A stretch of 64,000 bases of DNA from Streptomyces venezuelae (lineage in GTDB: Bacteria > Actinomycetota > Actinomycetes > Streptomycetales > Streptomycetaceae): positions 5,191,501 to 5,255,500 of the forward strand of contig NZ_CP029190.1 of assembly GCF_008642295.1 (NCBI RefSeq), read 5' to 3'. A model generated the notes under the pieces. It was not told the DNA's origin. It did not search any database and worked only from the letters and a program-made list of their open reading frames with translations. Each line of letters starts with the position of its first letter. The first letter of the stretch is position 1. Shown here piece after piece: positions 1 to 7,993 of the stretch. Both the position numbers and the translations under genes were made by a program.

Positions 1-405
1 CGGGTGGCCGAGGACCTGTTCGCCTACCTGGTGGTGGAGCGGGCGCTGGTGCCGGAGGAGTGGCTGAAGGCGCTGGCGGAGTGGGCCGAGTCCCGCGGCT
101 GGACGGTTTCCCTCCAGGGCCGCAAGATCTACGCGGTGCCGCGCCCGCTGACCAAGAGCGCGGCGATGCGGGAGGTGGCCCGGCGCACCGGCGCGGAGCT
201 CACCCTGGCGGCGGGCGACTCGCTGCTGGACGCGGACCTGCTGCTGGCCGCGGACCGGGCCTGGCGGCCCGGCCACGGTGAACTGGCGGATTCGGAGTGG
301 ACCGCTCCGGGGGTGCGGGCGCTGGCCGAGGCGGGTGTCCTGGCGGGCGAGACGATCGTCAGGGAATTCGGCAGGACGGCGGGCGTTGGCACACTGGCCC
401 CATGA
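1..405 (+). CDS. HAD-family hydrolase, C-terminal part (cut by window start)
   Basis: The frame is open from the first base, so the gene begins upstream and only about 134 C-terminal residues are seen. The segment has a DxxLL(L/A)AAD stretch followed by a glycine-histidine turn (RPGHGEL), which I associate with the C-terminal lobe of HAD phosphatases in streptomycetes. The nucleophile DxDx motif would lie outside the window. The stop codon overlaps the next start as ATGA, so the two genes are probably translationally coupled. A GTG at position 4 could be read as a start but would give a protein without any catalytic motif. Confidence 0.6.
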   Translation, partial: RVAEDLFAYLVVERALVPEEWLKALAEWAESRGWTVSLQGRKIYAVPRPLTKSAAMREVARRTGAELTLAAGDSLLDADLLLAADRAWRPGHGELADSEWTAPGVRALAEAGVLAGETIVREFGRTAGVGTLAP

Positions 406-1061
406 CCAAGGGCAACAGCACCAAAATCACCGATGAGTTGTACGCCTACATGCTCGCGCAGAACCCGCCGCTGGACCCGGTTCAGCGCGGGCTGATCGCG
501 ACCACCTGGGAGAAGTTCCCGGACTCGGCCGGCATGCAGTCGGCGGAGGAGCAGGGCCCGCTGCTGGCCTTCCTGGTCCGGCTGACCGGCGCCCGGCACA
601 TCGTGGAGGTCGGCACCTTCACCGGCTTCTCCACCCTGTCCATGGCCCAGGCCCTGCCGGCCGACGGCCGGATCATCGCCTGCGACATCTCCGAGGAGTG
701 GACGGCGTACGGCCGCCGGGCCTGGGAGGAGGCGGGTGTCGCCGACCGGATCGACCTGCGGATCGCGCCGGCCCTGGACACGCTGCGCGCGATGCCCACG
801 GAGCCGCACATCGACCTGGCGTACGTGGACGCGGACAAGGGCAACCAGATCGCGTACTGGGAAGAACTGGTTCCGCGCCTCCGCCCGGGCGGCCTGATCG
901 TCACCGACAACACGCTGTTCCACGGCACGGTGCTGGACCCGTCCGAGACGGGTGCGGGCGCGGTCATCCGGGCGTTCAACGAGCATGTGCGCGCGGACCG
1001 GCGGATGGACAGCGTCCTGCTGGCCATCTCGGACGGCCTGACCCTGTCCCGCCGTGCCTAG
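402..1061 (+). CDS. Class I SAM-dependent O-methyltransferase (caffeoyl-CoA OMT type)
   Basis: A 219-residue protein with the usual length and layout of the small cation-dependent O-methyltransferases. Motif I (VEVGTFTGFST) is at about residues 68-78, the acidic binding residue is in ACDIS near 94, and metal/substrate residues lie in VDADKGN (about 142-148) and VTDN (about 167-170). The family methylates catechol-type hydroxyls using a divalent metal; the substrate here is unknown. The ATG overlaps the stop of the preceding HAD gene (ATGA). No signal peptide or membrane segment, so it should be cytosolic. Confidence 0.9.
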   Translation: MTKGNSTKITDELYAYMLAQNPPLDPVQRGLIATTWEKFPDSAGMQSAEEQGPLLAFLVRLTGARHIVEVGTFTGFSTLSMAQALPADGRIIACDISEEWTAYGRRAWEEAGVADRIDLRIAPALDTLRAMPTEPHIDLAYVDADKGNQIAYWEELVPRLRPGGLIVTDNTLFHGTVLDPSETGAGAVIRAFNEHVRADRRMDSVLLAISDGLTLSRRA

Positions 1062-1091
1062 GTTCTGCCGCGCCCGGGGCGTCCGGGGCCT

Positions 1092-1313
1092 CTAGCAGCA
1101 GCCCCCGCCGCCGCAGCACCCGCCGCCGCCTCCGCCGGCCGGGGCGGCGGGGGCGCTGCCCGTCCCGCCGACGGCGACGGCGACGGCGGAGAGGAGCTTG
1201 ACGGTGTCGGCGTGCCCGGCGGGGCAGTCGGCGGGGGCGGAGGACTCGGCCATCGGACGGCTGACCTCGAAGGTGTCGTCGCAGGTCCGGCAGCGGTATT
1301 CGTAGCGAGGCAT
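1092..1313 (-). CDS. FmdB-family zinc-ribbon protein
   Basis: A 73-residue protein that starts MPRYEYRCRTC, the hallmark of the FmdB putative regulatory zinc ribbon (Zn-ribbon_8). The ribbon uses CRTC plus a second cysteine in DCPAGH. The tail is an alanine/glycine linker ending in a CC-(G)n-CC run, so it carries four extra cysteines that could bind metal. A GTG two codons upstream (1319) is an alternative start; neither has a convincing ribosome site, so a leaderless transcript is possible. FmdB function is not well established. Confidence 0.85.
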   Translation of the reverse strand: MPRYEYRCRTCDDTFEVSRPMAESSAPADCPAGHADTVKLLSAVAVAVGGTGSAPAAPAGGGGGGCCGGGGCC

Positions 1314-1352
1314 GCGCACAGGCTAAGGTGCGCCGGCCCCGGCGGACCAGCT

Positions 1353-2072
1353 TCAGAGCCGGTGGGCGAGGCCGGCCCGCTGCTCGCGGGCGGCCTGCTC
1401 GGGGTGGCGGGCCCGCCAGTACGGGTTGTCGTGCGGCAGGGCGCTGCCCACCCGCCCGTACATCCCGAACCACATCAGCATCACGCCGACGACAAAGCTG
1501 AACAGCACGTTCTGGATCTCGAAGGCCAGGAAGTTGAGCCCGGTGTCGAGCAGCGCCAGGTTCACGAACCCGCTGGCGATGAACGCCAGGCCCAGCACGA
1601 TGTTCAGGGTCGAGGCGAAGGTCCCGCCGATGACCATCCCGGTGAACAGCAGCAGCCCGACGCAGATCGACAGCACGCTCAGCGCGCCGTTGGTGTTCAG
1701 CGCGAGCACCGTGTCGCCGCCGGTGTCGAAGAACCCGATGCGGTCGATGAGCCCCAGGATCCCGAAGACGACCAGCAGCAGGCCCGTCAGGCCGGCGCCG
1801 ACCCGGTAGACCTTGCTCAGCTTGTGATCGGTGGGCAGATGGTCGTCGAGCCGGGCATTGACCGGGTGCAGCAGGCGCCGGACCAGGTGGCTGCGTTCCG
1901 GTTCGTGGGTCTCGTACGGTTCGTGGGCCACGTAGGGCGCGTAATGCTCATGGGGCTCGGTGCACCCGTAGGCCGCGTGCGGTGCATACGACTCCGGAGG
2001 GACCGCGGGCGACGTCCGAGACCTGCGTGACGTATGCGACGTATGGAACCTGTGGGACGTGTGGGCAGCCAT
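1353..2072 (-). CDS. DUF4383 membrane protein with His/Tyr-rich N-terminus
   Basis: A 239-residue protein. The first 75 or so residues are soluble and unusually rich in His, Tyr, Ser and Pro (repeated SHT, EPHEHY, PYETHEP). Four hydrophobic segments follow at about residues 95-220, matching the DUF4383 membrane family. The ATG at 2072 is preceded by an AGGAGG ribosome site. The open frame extends upstream without a stop, but that extension overlaps the region after the coiled-coil gene and does not look coding. Function unknown; the histidine-rich tail suggests metal binding only as a guess. Confidence 0.85.
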   Translation of the reverse strand: MAAHTSHRFHTSHTSRRSRTSPAVPPESYAPHAAYGCTEPHEHYAPYVAHEPYETHEPERSHLVRRLLHPVNARLDDHLPTDHKLSKVYRVGAGLTGLLLVVFGILGLIDRIGFFDTGGDTVLALNTNGALSVLSICVGLLLFTGMVIGGTFASTLNIVLGLAFIASGFVNLALLDTGLNFLAFEIQNVLFSFVVGVMLMWFGMYGRVGSALPHDNPYWRARHPEQAAREQRAGLAHRL

Positions 2073-2166
2073 GGCGCCCTCCTCTGCTCCGTTCCCTGCC
2101 CCCAGCATCCGCCGCACCGCCCCAGGCGACAACTTCCGACTGCGGGTGGCGCCGGCGTCGGGAGGG

Positions 2167-3411
2167 TCAGCGCGGAGTACGCCCAGCCCGGATGTCGCCG
2201 ACCACCCGGCCCACGGCCTCCCGTACGTCCTCCAGCTCCCGGAGGAAATGCCAGTAGTCGGGGTGGCGGTCCTCCAGGCCCGCCATCGCCCGGTCCACCC
2301 GGGCCACCGCCTCGTCCAGCGGTCGCGCATGCCGGGGATCGGGCACGGTACGGCCCTCCATCGCCAGCCGCTGCGCGTCCCGGATCGCGAACCGGGTCCG
2401 CTGCACTTCCACCTGCGGATCCCGGGCCACCGCCTCCAACCGGGCCAGCCGGTCCTGAGCAGCCGAAACGGCCTCGTCCACGGAATCGAGGAGCGCCCGT
2501 ACGGTGCCGAACAGCGCGGTGGCGTCCGCCCACCGCTGCTCCTCCCGGGCCTTGCCCGCCTCCCGCAGCCGCTCCTCGGCATGCGCCACGTCCCGGGCGG
2601 CCTGCTCGGGCACCGGCTGCAGGTCCTGCCAGCACGCCGCGCTGAACCGGCGGCGCAGCTCGCTCAGCACCGGATCGACTCGCTCCGCGCGGTTCCGCAG
2701 CGCCTGCGCCCGGGTCCGCAGGCTCACCAGCCGGCGGTCCATCTCCGCGGCCCGCTCCGGCAGCCGCTCGGCCTCGGCGCGTATGGCCTCCGCGTCGCGC
2801 AGGATCCGGTCGGCCCGCTGGAGCGTCTCGGGTACGCCGTGCTGCCCGGCCCCCTGGGTCAGCTTGGTCAGCTCCGGCCCGAGCGCGGCCAGCCGCGCCG
2901 CGAGCTCATCGGCCCGCATCCCGGCGGCCCGCACCGCGTCCAGCGCGTTGCTGGCGGCCAGCAACGCGGCCCTGGCCCGCTCCCGCGCCGGCGCCACCTG
3001 CGCCAGCTGGCTCTCCGCCCGGTCCAGCAACGGCTGCAACCCCTGCGCGAACCGCTCCAGCTCCCCCTTGACCCGGACCAGGTCCTCCCGCGCCCGCACC
3101 AACTGCTGCTTGGCACGTGCTGCGGTCCCGGAATCCAGATCGACCCGGTCGAGATCGTGTGCGTCGACGGCCTCGATGTACGCGTGGCTGACCTCATCGA
3201 TCCGCCGCCCCAGCGCCCCGAACCCCTCGACGGCCTGCCGGCCCGCCGGACTCCCGTCCACCGCGGCGATGGTCTCCACCGAGATCCGCAGATCCCGCTG
3301 CGCGGTGTCCAGCTCGTAGAAAGCCGCGGCGGCGGCATCCTTCGCGGCCTGCGCATCCGCCCGCCGGCTCTCGTCCCGCCCACCGAACCACCGCCGGGAT
3401 GCCGTCGTCAC
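2167..3411 (-). CDS. Long coiled-coil protein of unknown function
   Basis: 414 residues, nearly all helical and heptad-like from about residue 15 to 390, rich in Ala, Arg, Glu and Leu, with no membrane segment or signal peptide. The C-terminus contains the aromatic patch HPDYWHFLRELEDVREAVG. The GTG start at 3411 is chosen because it sits just after AGAGGGATT and begins the conserved-looking stretch TTASRRWFGG; upstream codons run into the tRNA promoter region. No enzymatic motif is visible. Likely a cytosolic scaffold or filament-like protein, but this is inference. Confidence 0.75.
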   Translation of the reverse strand: MTTASRRWFGGRDESRRADAQAAKDAAAAAFYELDTAQRDLRISVETIAAVDGSPAGRQAVEGFGALGRRIDEVSHAYIEAVDAHDLDRVDLDSGTAARAKQQLVRAREDLVRVKGELERFAQGLQPLLDRAESQLAQVAPARERARAALLAASNALDAVRAAGMRADELAARLAALGPELTKLTQGAGQHGVPETLQRADRILRDAEAIRAEAERLPERAAEMDRRLVSLRTRAQALRNRAERVDPVLSELRRRFSAACWQDLQPVPEQAARDVAHAEERLREAGKAREEQRWADATALFGTVRALLDSVDEAVSAAQDRLARLEAVARDPQVEVQRTRFAIRDAQRLAMEGRTVPDPRHARPLDEAVARVDRAMAGLEDRHPDYWHFLRELEDVREAVGRVVGDIRAGRTPR

Positions 3412-3526
3412 AATCCCTCTCCCGTACCGCGTCCGCCCTGCCCCACCCTGCCTCGCTCCATTCTCACCCACCCCCGGTCGTTTGCGTCGGGGGCATGCCC
3501 TGCATGTAGGCTGTCCACTCATCCAC

Positions 3527-3598
3527 GGGTGCGTAGCTCAGGGGTAGAGCGCTGCTCTTACAAAGCAGATGTCGGCGGTTCGAAACCGTCCGCGCCCA
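3527..3598 (+). tRNA. tRNA-Val (anticodon UAC)
   Basis: A 72-nt cloverleaf. The acceptor stem GGGTGCG pairs with CGCGCCC, with one G-U pair. The D arm is GCTC..GAGC. The anticodon stem CTGCT/AGCAG carries loop CTTACAA, giving anticodon UAC (reads GUA, valine). The T stem GGCGG/CCGTC carries loop TTCGAAA. The discriminator is A and no CCA is encoded. Its 3' half is the integration site of the element that follows. Confidence 0.97.
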
Positions 3599-3618
3599 CC
3601 GGTCAGAAGGCCCCCGCC
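3557..3618 (+). repeat. attL: 62-bp direct repeat inside tRNA-Val 3' half
   Basis: Identical over 62 bp to 8444-8505. The left copy begins in the anticodon loop (CTTACAAAG) and keeps the functional tRNA intact. Similarity continues through the terminator beyond the exact repeat, with one substitution and one inserted G. Confidence 0.95.
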
Positions 3619-3637
3619 CATCACGGCGGGGGCCTTC
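3606..3637 (+). terminator. Terminator of the tRNA-Val gene
   Basis: Perfect 13-bp stem (GAAGGCCCCCGCC and its complement) with a 6-nt loop, 8 nt after the tRNA. Most of it lies within or just past the duplicated attachment region, so a copy with one changed base and one extra G is found at the other end of the element. Confidence 0.85.
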
Positions 3638-3667
3638 GGCATCCACATCTGACATCAACGGGGGCGG

Positions 3668-4820
3668 TCAGGAACGGTCGCGCCGGGTCCTGAGCAGCCG
3701 GTCCATGTGCCCGACTGCCTCGCGCTGCGTGTCCTGTACGACGTGGGCGTAGACGTTCATAGTGACGGCAATCTGCGAGTGCCCCAGGATCTCCATCACC
3801 ACCCGGGGCGGCACCCCGGCGGCGGTCAGCAACGTTGCGGTTCCGTGCCGGGCATCGTGCAGCCGAACGACCCGGGGCCCGGCGTCTCTCGCCACGCGGG
3901 TGAAGGACCGATAGACGTTCCGCGGCTCGATGGGCCGCCCGGTCCGAGTGGTGAACACGTACCCGGTCTCCTCCCACTTGTCGCCCGCGTTCTCTCGCAT
4001 GGCGGCCTGCCGCATCCGCTGCCAGCGCAGGGGAGCGACGCAGATCCCGGGCAGCGGCAGGGTCTGCCGGCGCCGTCGCCCTTTGGGGTCGTCCTCGTAG
4101 GCCTCACCCCGAACACGCTGGCGCTGGCTCCGAACCCGGATCTCCCGCTTGTCCAGATCAACGTTCTTCCACCGTAGCCCGACCAACTCACCCCGCCGCA
4201 GGCCGAGGGCGATGGCGAGGACGAAGGCGGGGTGCAGCGGGTCCTTGCGGGCGGCGGCGAGGAAGTCCAGGGTCTCGTCCAGCTCCCACGGCGACATTTC
4301 GCGAACCTGCACCTTGGGCGGCTCGACAAGCGTCACCACGTTCCGGCTGACATGTTCTTCCGGGCAGGCCGCTGCCAGGGCCGTCCGCAGCACTCGGTGC
4401 GACTCCTTGGCGGTCGCCGCACTGGTGCGCTTCTGCAGCTGAGCCAGGGACCGCCTACATCGGTGACGCCCAGCGACTCCAGCCGCTTCGTACCGAGCAA
4501 CGGCACCAGGTAGAGCCGGACATGAGTCTCGTACTTGACGTACGTTGTGCGCTTGCGGTGCGGCCGGACGATGGTCTCCAGCCAGTACGGCAGCCACTCG
4601 GCGAGCTTCGCCGATCGGGTGGGCACAGGCACGCCTTGGTCCACCTTGGCGAGCAGCTCACGCCGCTAGGTATCGCACTCGGTCCAGGACTTGCCGCAGG
4701 CGAACTTCCGGGCGCGGGTGCCGTCGGGCTGGAGGACGTACACGGCCGCCTGATAACGCCCGTCCTTCCGCTGGGTGATGGTGCCGGCACCGTTGGGTTG
4801 CGCTTGCGTTGTGTGGCCAT
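3668..4820 (-). pseudogene. Tyrosine-recombinase integrase, disrupted
   Basis: Joined across frames this would be about 383 residues, the normal length for AICE integrases. The C-terminal half is intact in frame (stop at 3668) and keeps the catalytic set: Arg in ALGLRRGELVGLRW, HxxR in RLHDARHGTATLL, and the tyrosine in VTMNVYAHV. The N-terminal half has three lesions: a 1-nt loss near 4796 (AACCCAACGG, a run of C shortened), an amber TAG at about 4666 after WTECDT, and a 1-nt loss near 4453. The ATG at 4820 overlaps the excisionase stop as TGATG. As read, no full-length integrase can be made. Confidence 0.88.
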
Positions 4821-5008
4821 CAGGAAGCCTCCCCGATCTCGTGGTCGATGAATCTCCGGACGGCGTCAGCGGGGATGCGGCGGGCGCGGCCGATGGTGAT
4901 GGACACGAGCCGCCGGGACAGGATCAGGTCGTAGACGGTCGAGCGCCCGAGCCTGAGCAGCTCCATGACCTCGGGCACGGTCAGCAGTTCGGGGGCGGCG
5001 GTGGTCAT
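4820..5008 (-). CDS. Excisionase-like helix-turn-helix protein (Xis)
   Basis: 62 residues with the MerR-like excisionase fold: LTVPEVMELLRLGRSTVYDLI, then RRLVSITIGRARRIPADAVRRFI. These small proteins bind the attachment site and bias the integrase towards excision. A GGAG lies 8 nt before the ATG. The start overlaps the upstream stop (ATGA) and the stop overlaps the integrase start (TGATG), so rep, xis and int were one coupled unit. The gene itself looks intact although its partner is broken. Confidence 0.9.
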   Translation of the reverse strand: MTTAAPELLTVPEVMELLRLGRSTVYDLILSRRLVSITIGRARRIPADAVRRFIDHEIGEAS

Positions 5009-5343
5009 GACGCGGCTCCTTCCAGGACGAGTTGGTCGTGCAGGGCCCCGCTTGCGGTCCGACGGTTGAGCTGGATGTCTCGGGCGATGGTCGCGGCCAG
5101 GACGGATTCGCCGGGCGAGTGCCCGTGGCCGGCGTACTGCCAGGAGGCGAGGACGAGCACGGTGTCCGGCTCGGCGTCCCAGTCGTTGGCGACGGTCCAG
5201 CCCGTGATGTGGATCGGGTCGGAGCAGCCGCCGGTACGGCGTATCTGGTCTTCCCAGCGGGCGTATCCGGAAGCCCCGGCCACCCTCAGCATGTCGCCGA
5301 GGAGGCCGGGGTCCAGGTCCGCGAGGGTCGCGGAGTCGGTCAC
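5005..5343 (-). CDS. Shortened replication-initiator (RepSA-like) protein, probable internal deletion
   Basis: 112 residues. The first half (ATLADLDPGLLGDMLR...GGCSDPIHITGW) matches, from memory, the N-terminus of RepSA-type initiators of actinomycete integrative elements. The second half (DTVLVLASWQYAGHGHSPGE...ATIARDIQLNRR) resembles their extreme C-terminus. Full initiators are usually several hundred residues, and the central catalytic part is absent while the frame is kept, as after an in-frame deletion. The GTG start overlaps the preceding stop (GTGA). It is unlikely to drive rolling-circle replication. Confidence 0.65.
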   Translation of the reverse strand: MTDSATLADLDPGLLGDMLRVAGASGYARWEDQIRRTGGCSDPIHITGWTVANDWDAEPDTVLVLASWQYAGHGHSPGESVLAATIARDIQLNRRTASGALHDQLVLEGAAS

Positions 5344-5627
5344 GCGTTCACCGTCCGGCTGAGACGGCGGGTGGAGCGGCGGGTGCCGGTGCCGTGGCAG
5401 ACAGGGCAATGAGCGGTGATGGTGCGCAGGGTGCCGGTACGGTCCCGGCCGCCGAGCGTGATGTGCACGGCGGGGAAGCCGTTACGCATCTGGCCCGCTT
5501 GGAGGCGCGCCGCTTTCCCTCTGGTGCGGTGCCTCCGGCGGGGGCGCTCCGACTCCGGGATGCCCGGGGCCCGTCCTGCGTCTGCCGACGGTTCGTGATG
5601 AGGGCGCCCTGTCGTTAAAGGGCACAT
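5340..5627 (-). CDS. Small basic protein with CPVCHGTG motif, element-borne
   Basis: Up to 95 residues, very basic in the N-terminal half, with a conserved-looking core (QMRNGFPAVHITLGGRDRTG) and a single CPVCHGTG knuckle that could bind zinc. The stop overlaps the rep start as GTGA, which supports real translation. The start is uncertain: the ATG at 5627 has a weak ribosome site, and the fourth codon from it would be TTA, the rare bldA-dependent leucine codon of streptomycetes. Function unknown. Confidence 0.5.
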   Translation of the reverse strand: MCPLTTGRPHHEPSADAGRAPGIPESERPRRRHRTRGKAARLQAGQMRNGFPAVHITLGGRDRTGTLRTITAHCPVCHGTGTRRSTRRLSRTVNA

Positions 5628-5647
5628 GGCCTGTCAGCTCAGACGAC

Positions 5648-5660
5648 TAGCATGCAGGCG
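5648..5660 (+). promoter_or_regulatory. Probable leaderless promoter of the HNH gene
   Basis: TAGCAT at 5648-5653 fits a -10 element, and the GTG start is 7 nt downstream, where transcription should begin. No ribosome site precedes the GTG, consistent with a leaderless mRNA. No good -35 is seen. Confidence 0.4.
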
Positions 5661-6322
5661 TGGCAGCAAAGCGACCGAAAGTGCCCAGCGAACTACGCCG
5701 GCGTGTGCTCATCGAGGCTGGCCACCGCTGCGCCATCCCAACCTGCAAGGCGACTCCCGTGGAGATCGCACACATCGTCCCGTGGTCGAAGGTGCGGAAG
5801 CATGAATTCAAGAACCTAATTGCACTTTGCCCAACATGCCACACTCGTTTTGACGACCCACACGGCCCTATAGGCCTGAAAGCCATGCGGCAGTACAAGG
5901 CGAACTTGAATCCGCTACTTTCGGGGAATCTCAGCAACCGAGAAGGCCAGGCGGACCGACTCGCAACCTACCAAGAACTTCGGGCATGTTTTGCAGAGTG
6001 GATTCCCGCAGAGGCTAAGCATGCAGCAGCTAAATCCCGCAGGGCCTCCCAGCCTGATACAGTCGAAGACCTCAGAACCCAAGCTGTGACCAAGTTCGCC
6101 TCGGTTGTGGGAGCTGTGGCAGATTTCCAGTCTGTATGGAAAGAATCCGAAGCGCGCGATCTTGCCGGGGCGATTTTCTATCATGCAGCTGATTGGATCG
6201 ACGAAGTTAATGAGAGTCGGTTCCCGATTCCTAAACAGCTCGCACGACGCGACATTGCCGAGGAAATCTCCGACGCTTCTGCGCAACTTCACCTAATTGT
6301 TTGCGAGGAACTTTCAATGTAG
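5660..6322 (+). CDS. HNH endonuclease, element cargo
   Basis: 220 residues. An HNH fold lies at about residues 10-75: a zinc pair in CAIPTC, the catalytic histidine stretch VEIAHIVPWSK, the Asn in NLIALCPTC, and the final CxxCH. The rest (80-220) is helical and unassigned. Its base composition is clearly lower in GC than the flanking chromosome and its third-position bias is weak, pointing to recent transfer. Stand-alone HNH proteins on such elements often act in restriction or exclusion of foreign DNA, but no methylase or partner is present, so that role is inference. Confidence 0.85.
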   Translation: MAAKRPKVPSELRRRVLIEAGHRCAIPTCKATPVEIAHIVPWSKVRKHEFKNLIALCPTCHTRFDDPHGPIGLKAMRQYKANLNPLLSGNLSNREGQADRLATYQELRACFAEWIPAEAKHAAAKSRRASQPDTVEDLRTQAVTKFASVVGAVADFQSVWKESEARDLAGAIFYHAADWIDEVNESRFPIPKQLARRDIAEEISDASAQLHLIVCEELSM

Positions 6323-6551
6323 CGGACCTGCGATAGGCGTGGGGTGCGGATGGCTCAACGTACTGTTAGCGCACAAGTCGCGAGCGGCAGCCCCAGCAAC
6401 GTGGCTCAGAGGCTGGGAGACTGCCCAGGTGGGCGCTCGGAAGTTTTCCCCCAAGTAGACCTCAGGACTCAGGGCACGGCTCCCCTGTTCGCCAAACAGC
6501 ATTGCGCACCCCGTCCGAAGATGCTGGATGAGGTGCGCATGCGGATTGATT

Positions 6552-7109
6552 TCAGCTCAGAGCCCGCAGTGCTGCCACAGACGAGACGAGGCCCGTGCGC
6601 TCCAGGCTCTCAATTAGGTCTGCGACCACAAGAGGCGGCTTCTTGCAACCATCGGCTATCTGCTGAAGCACAGCGTAGATGATCTGCGGGTTAAGGTCGA
6701 TCTGCGCTTCCAGGAATGCGTCTGGATGGATTGCTTCCACATCCCAGGGGGCCAAGGCCTCTTGCGGGAAATCTTTAAGGTTAAAGGTGACAATGACTTG
6801 AGCCTTGGCGCGTATCGCTGCTGCCAGGACGTGGCGATCATCGGGATCCGGGAGTCGTATGGCTTCAATTAGGGGCTCGTATCCAATGACCATGCAGTCC
6901 CGAATCGCAGCCTTCATTGCAACGCGGGTCCGATCTAGTTTGCCTTCATCTAGATCGGGCCTTTTGGCCTTCAGGTTTCGGAAAGTTTCGTCAAGGATTC
7001 TATCCGTCCATTTCGCCTGCACCAGGCCTGCGGCACCAACACGGATAAGCACGTCACGCAGGACGCTCGGGTAGAGCACATTAGCGTCATAGATGGCGAC
7101 GAAAGCCAT
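6552..7109 (-). CDS. PIN-domain toxin
   Basis: 185 residues, start ATG at 7109, 3 bp after the antitoxin stop. The N-terminus FVAIYDANVLYPSVLRD carries the first acidic residue. Others lie in DETFRNL and in LPDPDDRHVLAAAIRAKAQVIVTFNLKDFP, giving the clustered acidic residues of PIN ribonucleases. Residues 120-185 form a helical extension. The family cleaves RNA (often tRNA or rRNA) when freed of its antitoxin. Codon use is less GC-biased than the chromosome, like the HNH gene. Classing it within the VapC-like group is from the motif pattern only. Confidence 0.85.
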   Translation of the reverse strand: MAFVAIYDANVLYPSVLRDVLIRVGAAGLVQAKWTDRILDETFRNLKAKRPDLDEGKLDRTRVAMKAAIRDCMVIGYEPLIEAIRLPDPDDRHVLAAAIRAKAQVIVTFNLKDFPQEALAPWDVEAIHPDAFLEAQIDLNPQIIYAVLQQIADGCKKPPLVVADLIESLERTGLVSSVAALRALS

Positions 7110-7112
7110 TGA

Positions 7113-7571
7113 CTACATCATTCCCATCTCCTGGCCGAGCTCGGTGAGCTCATCGGCGGCAGTGCGACGCCTCAGGTCGTCCTGCTGCTTGTACTCCATG
7201 AGTGACGAAGCCTTGATCCTGCGGTGAGTCCCCACGTGTCGATACTCGATCTCACCGGCGTTGAGAAGTCCCACGAGGAACGGTCGGGACACGTTGAGCA
7301 TGTCAGCCGCCTGCTGGGTGGTCAGTTCCGCGTCTGCTGGAACCACGGAGACACCGCGACCTGCTCCCAGATGGGCAAGCAGGCCGGCGAGGAGCTCTAC
7401 AGCCTCACGGGGCAGCGTCAGCTGCTCTGGCTCGCCGTCCTCGACCGTGACGGTGATCTCGCGGCGGTCCTTGTGGGCCTCCAGGTAGCTACGGACACGC
7501 TGTAGGGCCCGGTTGGTGGAGGCGGTCTGCTCCGGGGGGATCGTCACTGGCCTGATATCTGTCTTGGTCAT
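7113..7571 (-). CDS. Helix-turn-helix antitoxin paired with the PIN toxin
   Basis: 152 residues. An N-terminal region holds a beta-rich stretch (REITVTVEDGEPEQLTLP). An excisionase-type HTH follows at about 90-140 (LTTQQAADMLNVSRPFLVGLL, then a hinge with HRRIKASSLMEY). The ATG at 7571 has GAGGGG 8 nt upstream; upstream in-frame codons look non-coding. The gene order antitoxin-toxin with a 3-bp gap is classic for type II modules. The HTH would bind the palindrome at 7593-7609 to autorepress. Confidence 0.85.
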   Translation of the reverse strand: MTKTDIRPVTIPPEQTASTNRALQRVRSYLEAHKDRREITVTVEDGEPEQLTLPREAVELLAGLLAHLGAGRGVSVVPADAELTTQQAADMLNVSRPFLVGLLNAGEIEYRHVGTHRRIKASSLMEYKQQDDLRRRTAADELTELGQEMGMM

Positions 7572-7592
7572 TTCGCACCCCTCGCTGCTCAG

Positions 7593-7609
7593 GTAGGCGG
7601 CGCGCCTAC
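7593..7609. promoter_or_regulatory. Candidate operator of the toxin-antitoxin module
   Basis: Perfect palindrome GTAGGCG-GCG-CGCCTAC, 22 bp upstream of the antitoxin ATG. Position and symmetry fit autoregulation by the HTH antitoxin; this is inferred, not tested. Confidence 0.5.
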
Positions 7610-7993
7610 GACCGACGGCTACAGTATCTGAAACAGTCGAAATAAGCGCAACATCTGGAAGCCGCCACCGTGTGGCTGGAACCTGTGGTGCACGGCGCTG
7701 AACAGGCATTTCGTGGTCTGTTCGCACGCTCGTGCTGACAGTCAAGCCGCACTCCTTGCGCCGACTGTGTTGCCAGACACGGTGGGGGCCCTGGCCTATC
7801 AGGCTGGGCGTGCCCGGCGGCCGAGCCTGGGCAGCCATGGGCGCCGAGGTCCCCGGCAGGTATCGGCAGCGCAGCCTCTGTGCCCACGTGACCGCAGGGT
7901 GATATCCAACTGGCTCTTCTGCGAGCTGTGGCCTATTCGTGGACCGACAAGGGCTCGGCTTGCCGCCCGTAGGTTGCTGACCTGGAGAGACTC
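7610..7993. other. Gene-poor stretch inside the element
   Basis: 384 bp between the toxin-antitoxin promoter region and the Imm32-like gene. Short frames exist on both strands but none has a ribosome site or a recognisable protein. The part next to 7620-7650 is AT-richer and may hold the antitoxin promoter. I see nothing else. Confidence 0.5.

Noticed and set aside
6314..6502. Small frame between the HNH and PIN genes.
   Set aside because: No ribosome site and no domain; the 229-bp gap is more simply the convergent 3' region of the two genes.
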